Positions 55,815 to 64,000 of a stretch of 64,000 bases of DNA are shown here, one piece after another. Location of the stretch: contig JAIWZP010000049.1 in assembly GCA_025201375.1 (NCBI GenBank), forward strand, positions 62,001-126,000. Reading direction: 5' to 3'. The DNA is from Gongronella butleri (lineage: Eukaryota; Mucoromycota; Mucoromycetes; Mucorales; Cunninghamellaceae). Below the pieces are notes generated by a model. It did no database searches and was not told the origin of the DNA. It was given only the letters and a program-made list of their open reading frames with translations. The translations under genes and the position numbers were made by a program. Every line of letters begins with the position of its first letter. Positions within the stretch are counted from its first letter, which is position 1.

Positions 55815-58108
55815 ATGGATCACCGAGAAGAAACTCATTCGCCTGTGATGGTGCATGAAGAAACCCATGAAAAGCACGAATACACGGTTCAGGATACCCA
55901 CAGCGTCCATCAAGACCAATCATCCATCCGCAAGGGCCACGGCCTTGCCTCGGAGGAGATGAAAGACGCTGATGTGATTGAGTACAATTACAAGATGAAC
56001 CAAGCCCAGGAGGAGCAGGACGACGACGACGAGCCCAGCGCCTTTTCTAAGTTTTACAACAAGTATCGCAAGTTCTTTTTGTAAGTTGACCATGGAAAAG
56101 AAAAAAAAAAAGGTGATGAAAAAATTTTTTAACACCCGGCATTGCTGCGAAACTTGATCATTTAGGATTGGAATGTGGTTGATCTTTACGGGTTTCTTCT
56201 GCGCGGCCATGGCCCTGCAGGTGCCTGCGCGCGGCTATTGGTCTGAAAATCTGGTGCTTGGTCTCATCTATGCCTGGCACTCGATCTATGTGTTCTTCTG
56301 CTTTGTCCCCACGACCATTGTCACCAAGCCCTGGAATTGGATCATCAGTACCGCCTATGCGCCCCTCAGCGGCCTTGAATCGCGCGTCCGCACCGCCATG
56401 TACGCCGGTTTGGTCGTTGTTGTCATCATTGTCACCGTCTTTTCGCTCCCTGAATCCCCAGACTCGACTCGTGTGCAACGTGTCATCTCGCTCTTTGGTC
56501 TGGTCTTCTTCTATGCTGCTCTCTTTGCTGCTTCCAACGTAAAAATTGCAAAAAATAAGCGAAAAAGCGAAAAAGAACGAGAATCTCATCGCCATTGTGC
56601 CACTTTTTTATGATTTTAGAACCGCCGTGCGATTTACTGGAACACCGTGTGCGGCTGTCTGTTGCTCCAATTCTTGCTTGCTCTCTTTGTGTTCCGCTCG
56701 AAGGCTGGTCATGACATTTTCACCTGGGTCTCTGATTTCTGCCGCGCTTACCTTGGTGAATCCGAGTCTGGTGCTGTGTTCTTGACGAGCCAGGACTTTT
56801 ACAACCTGCACTTCTTTTCCATGTCCGTGTTCCCTGCCGTCATCTTCTTTGCCGCCACTGTGCAGATTCTTTACTACCTTGGTGCGCTCCAATGGATCCT
56901 GCGCAAGGCCGCCATCGTCTTTGTCCACCTCCTCAACATCTCTGGCTCTGAGGCCGTCGTTGCGGTCGCCTCGGTAAGAAAAAAAAAAGAATGTGCTTCA
57001 CGTGACGCTAACAACTCTATTTTTCCTGTTTTCTACCTCTTTTTGTGTAGCCTTTCTTGGGCCAATCGGAGAACATCTTGTTGATCAAGCCCTTTTTGCC
57101 CTATTTGACCGATGCGGAAATCCATCAAGTCATGACGTCTGGCTTTGCCACCGTCTCGGGCTCCGTTCTCTTTGGCTACCTCCAAATGGGTAAAAAAAAA
57201 AAAAAAATAGCGCATTTGAACGCCTTTTTTGATGCATGTACTCATCTCTTTGTTACTTTTAGGTGTTGACGGCACTGCTTTGATCACCTCGTGTGTCATG
57301 TCCATCCCAGGCAGTGTGGCCATCTCCAAAATTCGGTAAGAAAAGAAATTGCAATGCGAAAAGATACGAAGCAACGCGTTTCTTTCCTTTTTTTTTTTTA
57401 AGTGTTTCTGACGCTCTCTTTCCATTTGCATTGTTAGCTACCCCGAAGAGGACGAGCCCGTGACCAAGGGCGAGGTCCGTGTGCCTGGTTCCGAGGAAAA
57501 GCTTGTCGGCATTGTGCACGCCGCCGGTGTTGGCGCTGCCACGGGTATCCAGATTGCCATGCTGATTGCCGCGAATCTGATTGCGCTTCTTGCGTTGCTC
57601 GGTGCCGTCAATGGCGGTCTGACATGGCTCGGCAACTTCTTGAACATCCAAAACTTAACGCTTCAATTAATCACCGGCTACGTGCTCGTGCCCATTGCCT
57701 GGATGATTGGTGCTTCCAACAAGGACTTGGTCACCGTCGGCCAGCTCATGGCCACCAAGCTCTGGGCCAACGAATTCGTCGCCTATGGTGACATGACCGC
57801 CTTGCCCCATGGCACCCTTACCGACCGCTCCATCACCGTCCTTACCTATGCCCTCTGCGGCTTTGCTAACTTGGGTAGCATTGGTACGTACCAGAAAAAA
57901 GAAAAAAAAACGCACAATGCGGCACAGATGACTCATGTTTTTCTTTTTATTAGGTATGCAAACTGGTATCATCACTGCTTTGGCGCCTAACAAGGGCAAG
58001 CGCGTGGCCCAATTGGCCGTGTCCGCCTGTATTTGCGGTGCCTGCTCGACGTGGGTGAGTGCCTGCATTGCTGGTATGCTCCTCACCGGCACCCCCGCCG
58101 CCTCATAA
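55815..58108 (+). CDS. Concentrative nucleoside transporter (SLC28/CNT/NupC family), 7 exons
   Basis: Exons 55815-56080, 56166-56538, 56620-56973, 57051-57189, 57263-57335, 57438-57883 and 57954-58108 join to 601 aa. Residues 1-85 are a charged cytosolic N-terminus (His/Glu-rich with EEQDDDDEPS). About 11-13 membrane segments follow. CNT hallmarks include SMSVFPAVIFFAATVQILYYLG (first substrate-binding half, hairpin HP1 region), GSEAVVAVASPFLGQSENILLIKPFL with the QSE motif, MTSGFATVSGSVLFGY, and GIQIAMLIAANLIALLALL. It ends GACSTWVSACIAGML. It is a plasma-membrane symporter driven by H+ or Na+ for nucleosides; ion and substrate specificity cannot be read with certainty. The length is that of eukaryotic CNTs rather than ~400-aa bacterial NupC. 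A TATA-like element lies upstream and AATAAA downstream. Confidence 0.95.
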
Positions 58109-58223
58109 GAGCCGGACTCTTTTGCCTCTTTTATCCTTTTCCTCCTCCCCTCTCCATCTTTTCTCCGTCTTTTTTCAGATCATCCGTATTTGTATATGTG
58201 TAATTTAAACTCTCAAGCATCAA

Positions 58224-58229
58224 AATAAA
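58224..58229 (+). promoter_or_regulatory. Polyadenylation signal AATAAA (nucleoside transporter)
   Basis: Exact hexamer ~115 bp after the stop codon. Confidence 0.6.
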
Positions 58230-60203
58230 ACCGTAATAGTGAAACACCCCATGAATTGACATGAACCCATCCAAATAGGACTTGCAATCGTCACACCATG
58301 CAAAAAGTGCCATCCTGATACCACAACGCGACTCTGCGCCCACCGGTGACATGGAAATCTGCCACCATGGCATGCGAATCCGAGCTTAAGAAAAGGTACA
58401 AATTGCAAATTTAGCTCATGTTATTGCAAAATACTTGCAGATGAAATTAGGCAACACGCAAACGCGCTGGAAGATACACAACAATACACAGCTGATTACA
58501 AGAAAAAGACAGAAGATGACGAAAGAATAAGACAAAAAGAGGTCGAAGCTATCATATTTTCAATTTTTACACGCAAATGGCGCGCATTCATAGAGTGGCA
58601 TGAAATCTAACGCGCTACTTGTCTAAAAATCAAAGAAGAAAAAGTAGGCTTTCATTTGCACGGCCCCTTGTACCTCTGGGTGCTCAAATGGGAGAACGGC
58701 GCCTGTTTGAAATTTTGTGTGGTGGTTGTGATCATTTTTGCAAAAAAAAGTTGAAGGTCCACCGATCATCCTCAAATTCAGAGGGAATATGGCAGTCAGT
58801 GCGTAGTAATAGCGAGGCAAGGTTCGCGAGATTCTACTTTGTGGATCTTGAGAAAACGGCAATTTAGTGAGCTGGAGGTCATCGTTTCAAATGCTCATTT
58901 TTCGACAACGGGACGCACTAAAGCCGATCGGTCGCCATTTCTGAAAAGAGAATCATCCAATGTTCCATGTGTATGCATTGCGCGGAGGGTGATTGCACGA
59001 GATGCAGAATATCGACGCGTCGAAAATCACCTCAAAAAACGTTGTTTCGACGCGTCATCATTCACGCGCAAAGCGCGTTTTCTTGTGATCACGGGCATTC
59101 ACGTGTGCGCACGGTTTATATGCGCGAGATATGTTCATTGCAGCTCCTAAAAGCACATTGTCGATTCATGGCACTGAATTAAAAATCTTGTTTTTTCATG
59201 CTTCTTTATCAATTTTCTCGCCAACTAGCTTTTCAACCCCCGACCTTGCCCATACCAAAATGGATGAGGATAATGCGTCCCTGCTACCGTCAAAATTTCG
59301 TGGCGATTCATCCACCTTTTTTATTTTCAAAAATTGGCCAGGGGGTCATCCACGGATTTTGGACATTTTTAATTTGGGCTGTTGCTCGCCATCTACGCAA
59401 CCTAGAGATGTCTGAGTGGACTCAAATGAGAGCTTGTCGCGACCTTGATAGTGCGGCGCGAGAAATCAGCCAATGAGCCTTGAGGACATCCTCCAACGAG
59501 CCGACATGGACGTTTTATTGCTTTTTTTATTTTATTCGCGTCTAATAATGGCTTACCAGATTAATCCTGACAACCATTCAATAGCCAGGAAGCTGCAGTA
59601 TCATTGAGCTACCCAGAGCAGCTCAAGGTTCCTTGCTGCTTCTCGAGCTATCGCGGTTTTCGAATAAGAAATGTCGCTTCGGGCGCTGCTGCTGTAAATT
59701 TCTTGCCTTGACTAACCCTCAAACTTACTGCATATAACATTGACCTTTTGTTTTTCCGCGTGGTGCCTAGTAGAAATGGAGATGAGATGGAAAGCGAGAA
59801 ATTACTATTCAATTTTTATTTTCTTTTATAACGAGATTTCGCTGTAAATGGCCCGACACGCGAGGCGCTCTTCCGTTCCACCAAGCTCGCATGACAATGA
59901 AACGCATGTGAGGATAACAAAATGCTTGAAAAAATAGCGGAAAAAAAACCAAAACACTAATCATGCTTCTTGTTTTTCGAACCGTGAGTCGAAAAGCAGA
60001 ACGTGCGGCACGACCTCAGTCCGCATATGATACTATTTTTTTTTCTTCTACAACGGTGAGATGCATCTAGTTTAATTATTACGGAAAGTGGCATTAGAAT
60101 TAGACTACGAACATTCCTTCTCGGAGAAGATTTCGGTGTAAAACCTAATTAAGAGACGCATCAGTGGGATGCTTCACATTTCATCATTCTTTTTTCGTGT
60201 CGC
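58230..60203. other. Convergent intergenic region with a possible decayed repeat copy
   Basis: Between convergent gene ends; no gene is supported. From ~58850 to 59400 weak family A landmarks appear (TCGTTTCAAATGC, CGACGCGTCGAAAATCACC, GTGATCACGGGCATTCACGTG). 59500-60150 is AT-rich without recognisable content. Confidence 0.4.
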
Positions 60204-63200
60204 TTACTCGGACAGTGAGAGTTTTGTGCGGTGTCTGACGGCAAGTTCCTCGATGAATTGCTTGCGGATGACATACGGGCGCGTGTATGTCTCTGTGACG
60301 ACGCGACACGCCTGGTGCGCCGAGATGGCTGTGCTGCGCACCATGGCTCCGAGCGCGTGGCGGCCCACCACCATGCCGTCCACCAGGGGACCAAAGATCT
60401 AAGCGAGTAAAAATAAAAAGGATCAAATGAGCCATATTTCCCTCTATTTTTCAGGTTTATGCGCCTTACCAGTGCGTTTTCCTGAAGACGCTGGCTAGCC
60501 ATGATGGAAGACGGGGTATTGCCAAAGGGCGGGACGAGGACACGGATCCAAAAGAGGCCATTGGCAGTGTTTGGCATGGGATGGATGAACAGATAAACCA
60601 TGAGCTTTGAATTTGCGAGCGATGCCTTGATGCGCTTGGCGAGATTGGTGTAATTCACAAGATTCTCGATCCAAATGACGCACACAAAGTCGTCGCTTGT
60701 CACGTGCTCGTGGATCATGGTCACCGTCGCGTTTGCGTCCAAATGCACTAGGCTGCTTGAGCGGCTGGTGTTGGAATTGGAGCCATGCGGCGCCTGTGGT
60801 GCCTGTGGTGCCTGCGGTGCCTGGGCGGCCTGGGCGGCCTGGGCGGCCGGTCGCGGCGGCAGTTGCGGCTGCGACTGCGGCTGCGGCTGCGGCTGCTGCA
60901 TGGCTGTCTGCTCAGATGCGCTGGGTTGCGATAAAAAGTACGGTACGTGCACGATGAATTCGATGTTGCGGTCGGCAAAATAGGGTGTCGTCTGACACAC
61001 GGACGCGTCCAGCTTGCCCTTGAAGTTGTTGTGGCGCTGGAGATCCACCTGGGCCATCAAATAAAAAGGGTAAGTCACTTTCTCATCTTTTTTCACATTT
61101 CTTTTTTTTTCGTCAATTACAGGCCAGCCGACGCAATTGAGGAACTGATTAAAGGCAGGGTTGAGTGGAGGCGGTGTCTCAATGAGGTCGGGCCAGGACG
61201 TGTCACCAGACGCGGCGTAATATGCGGTGATGGAGATGCATTCGCGACTTTTTTTTTTTTTTAACAAAACAGTGAGAAATGACCCATTCTTTGCGTGCAG
61301 CTACAGCCACTTACTCGTTCAGGTTGTCCAACATCTCCAGCTGCGAAAGCAGATTATCCGTGAGGCGCAGCGGCGTGATGCGCTGGCGATTCTGCGGCAA
61401 AAGGTAGCCAATCTCGCTCAGGAGCAAGCGGAACGCGAGGGCGCTGATGAAATTATAGAAAGTAAGAAAATAGTCCTTTTTTTCGTTTTTTTCATTTTTT
61501 TTACCTGTCCGTGTCGACGTGCCGTTGTGGCGGGGCGACATTATACTCATTTGCGGGTTTATCAGGATGCGCTTTGAGTGCGTTTGCCTCTGCCTTTTCT
61601 TGCTGTGAGCTCAATTGCACGATGGCGCGCCATTGCTTCCAATTGTCGGTGTCCTTTGCAAAGATGGTGTTGAGCGAGGGGATGGCGTCTTGGTGACCAG
61701 CAGCAGCGACAGGCACGGGTGTGACGGTGATTTGGGTGTTTGACCGTTTGGACCTTGACAGGTGGGATGAGCGGGTAGAGCTGTGGTGAAGGGGTCCATG
61801 GTGCGTCGTCGTCGACTGCACATTGGTGGCATTGACATTGGCATTGGCATTGGCATTGGTATCGTGGTGGTGGTCCTGGAAATATTCCATGTGATCTGCG
61901 GGCGTCAATTGCGACGGCGAGACGGTGAGGCTGGTATTGGATGTGGAGAGCAAGGTGCGTGGTGACGACGTGGACGAATTTGACGGCGTGGACGGCAATG
62001 GGTGCGTGGCAGAATGAGGTGCAAAAGGCGCATGTTGTACAATTGCGGGCGCGTCGGATTGCGATTGCGATTTAACGGGTGTTTTTCTGCGCGGATCGAC
62101 GAATCGGGCATCCATGGACCAGATGTACTTGCCTGTGGTATCGCGCAGTGTGGCGACGAGGGCGGGTATAGGATTTAAAAGGTCGTTTTGCGAATTGGCG
62201 CCCTTTTGACGGCGATAATGATGCGACGCGCAGAAATTGGCGGTGTCGACAATAGTCAGAATCATCTTGTTGTCTAACATAAAGTACCGGACATAGTCAA
62301 ATGTGGATGACGACGAGTCGCCCGCGACGGATGCAACAAATGACGCGATTTGCGTACTTGTCGTGTTGCTTTGATCGCTTCCAGGCGTGGACACTGCCGA
62401 TGTCGATGCGGATGACGCGCCGGACGGCGGCTTGCAAGCTTGGCGGTGGTCGCGTAGCTTGCGCTCAATGTGCGCGACCCAGAAATCACTTTGCGACGGA
62501 TGATCATTGTTGCGGAAGGCAGGGCGACCGAGATGATTGACGAATTGGGCCATGCAATACTCGGCAGCCATGCGCACAGCCATTTCTTCCTTGCGATGCA
62601 TGATGCGCGCCTGAGGATGGTGCGGATGCGCGTTGTTTGCGTGTGTGTGTGGCGCCGCATGCGGATGTGCATGATGTGAGGTTGGCGGTCCATGAAGCAA
62701 GGGGCGCGGCGCATGAGCATCCGTCGGCGACAAGGTCGAAGGCGACGACGCCGTGGATGAGCCCGCTGACGCGCTGCCAGCCGAAGATGATGCCTTGCTC
62801 GTCTTTGGTTGCAATTGGAAAAGTTGCTTGGGCGGCGGAAACGCCGTGTCGCGTCTCTTTTTCTTCTCGGCCGTGGGCGGTGTCTGGTCCGCCATCCGTT
62901 CCATCACCGTGATCCCCTTGCTGAGAGTCGCAATCACCGCCTGGTAGCAATCCTTGTCTTCCACAATCCATTGGCTTACAAGCACCCACTTGATCATGCA
63001 GTCGTACGCTTGCACAATCAAAGGATACGAGTGAACCTGCAAAAAGAAAAAGAAAAAAGAAAATAGAAAATAGAAAGAAAAAAAAAAAAAACGAGGGAAA
63101 AAAATGGGGGCAAAATGAAAAAAAATGTTAGAACAATGCACTGCACTCTCTCCCTCTCTCTTTTTTTTTTCCTACCAATCGACGTGCATTGATGAGCGAA

Positions 63201-64000
63201 TCCACGTAGCGGCCAAGGGCTAACACGAGTTCGCGCGCAATGTTCTATAAAAACAAGGGAATGAGCGACCATGGCGCGTTTTTTTTTTTTTTTTTTTTTT
63301 TTGGAGAAATTACCTTGCTATCGCGTTTGACATAGTCGTACAGATCGACGAATTCCATGAGCACATCAAAGGCAACGAGTGACACGTCTGAGGGCAGCTG
63401 CATCGTCAAAATCTACGAATTTTGCAAAAAAAAAAAAGACGCGTCAATGGAGCAGATCCGACGCGTCTAAATGCTGGAAATCACGCAAACTGACCTTGTC
63501 TTGGATGAATTTGACAACTACGCCAACTAGACCAGGGCAAAAGGGCACGTCCTCGGCGACATACACATTGATCAGGTGCAAAATGTATCGCATATTATAC
63601 GACGATGTCTCGGTCTGGAACGCCATGAGCAGCAACTCCAACAGGTAAAATTTGAGCTACAAAAAATGATGAGCAAAGGATGATTTGGAGGGCGCGGGCA
63701 CGTCAAGACTCACATTGGTATATGGCCGATTCACGTCGTCGCTTTGCTGATCGCTATGATACAAGGCGCGAATCTTGAAAAAAAAGAAAAGGGAAAACGC
63801 GTCAAAACAGGCTTTTTTCGTTTGCTCAATTGGCTCAATTGTCGCGATTTCGGATTTACCAATTTGGTGACGAGCTCCTCTTGATCGGACATGGGAGGCT
63901 CAGTCGCATTTTGGATGTCCCATTCCCACCCAGGCTTGAGTGTGACGGCTTCGTAATAATTGGGGACACACATGATAGTGGCGAGAATCTTGAGGGCGGC
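60204..64000 (-). CDS. Rap/Ran-GAP domain protein, RALGAPB-like (C-terminal 1030 aa), 10 exons, 5' end outside window
   Basis: Minus-strand exons 64000-63860, 63773-63714, 63656-63495, 63412-63314, 63244-63176, 63036-61505, 61443-61315, 61247-61121, 61048-60470 and 60398-60204 are all frame-consistent. The N-terminal visible part is helical repeat-like (LKFYLLELLLMAFQTETSSY, PSDVSLVAFDVLMEFVDLY). The long exon holds a low-complexity S/T/H-rich insert of ~400 residues. The C-terminal ~300 residues form the GAP-like domain: LNCVGWPVDLQRHNNFKGKL, TTPYFADRNIEFIVHVPYF, an A/P/Q-repeat insert, VCVIWIENL, and FGPLVDGMVVGRHALGAMVRSTAI, closest to the RALGAP beta subunit (PLVSGMVVSKRALGFLVRQT in human, from memory). 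In animals RALGAPB is the non-catalytic partner of RALGAPA in a Ral-inactivating complex. TSC2 or RALGAPA relatives are the alternatives. Confidence 0.82.
60780..60900. repeat. Coding minisatellite: GGTGCCTGT/GGCGGCCTG and GGCTGCGACT-type units
   Basis: Short tandem units encode alternating Ala-Pro-Gln, Ala-Ala-Gln and Gln-Pro on the minus strand inside the RALGAPB-like GAP region. Low-complexity and likely length-variable. Confidence 0.7.

Overview
This window is nuclear DNA from a fungus. It has compact protein genes split by many short introns (mostly 45-110 bp) with GTAAGN or GTAAAA donors and T-run/TAG or CAG acceptors, AATAAA signals shortly after stops, and very long A or T runs between genes. 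Actin, ribosomal protein eL8, class II fumarase, GSK3 kinase, a Dgk1-like CTP-dependent diacylglycerol kinase, a Cps1-like family 2 glycosyltransferase and a fungal-type transcription-factor regulatory domain all point to fungi. Intron-rich genes, a VAMP7 with a longin domain, TRA2, an SLC28-type nucleoside transporter and a RALGAPB-like protein suggest an early-diverging lineage, most likely Mucoromycota. That placement is inference from gene content, not from a tree.

Layout. 0-3.4 kb: C-terminal part of a DUF1308 (C7orf25-like) gene and a complete eight-exon VAMP7-like SNARE gene. 3.4-5.6 kb: non-coding DNA with one copy of a dispersed ~0.7 kb repeat and a degenerate 10-bp array. 5.6-8.0 kb: a small unrecognised gene and a divergent DGK1-like gene. 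8-10 kb: a second copy of the repeat. 10-17.3 kb: four minus-strand genes (CCCH zinc finger, TRA2 splicing factor, eL8, TM7S3/TM198-like membrane protein). 19-22 kb: a small probable mitochondrial protein and actin. 22-29.3 kb: a gene-free block with two ~1 kb foldback (MITE-like) elements sharing one TA dinucleotide, plus older repeats. 29.3-33.6 kb: a short-chain dehydrogenase and a 12-exon fumarase. 33.6-37.3 kb: a second repeat block with an 84-base A run, a third (truncated) foldback element and possible gene remnants. 37.3-44.7 kb: a zinc-cluster-less transcription factor and divergent GSK3. 44.7-47.4 kb: a third clear copy of the dispersed repeat. 47.4-50.8 kb: glycosyltransferase and FCP1-like phosphatase. 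52.9-53.8 kb: an unrecognised membrane protein. 55.8-58.1 kb: nucleoside transporter. 60.2-64 kb: C-terminal part of a RALGAPB-like gene running off the window.

The genes are ordinary housekeeping, trafficking, signalling and metabolic genes in no visible functional cluster; each has its own promoter region. The most unusual content is in the two gene-free blocks. Foldback elements with CAGTG...CACTG ends sit at TA dinucleotides, and TACAGTA/TACTGTA heptamers, the form expected of Tc1/mariner-type excision scars, are strongly concentrated around them. Within each element the two arms match each other far better than they match the arms of the other elements. All alignments and counts here were made by eye.
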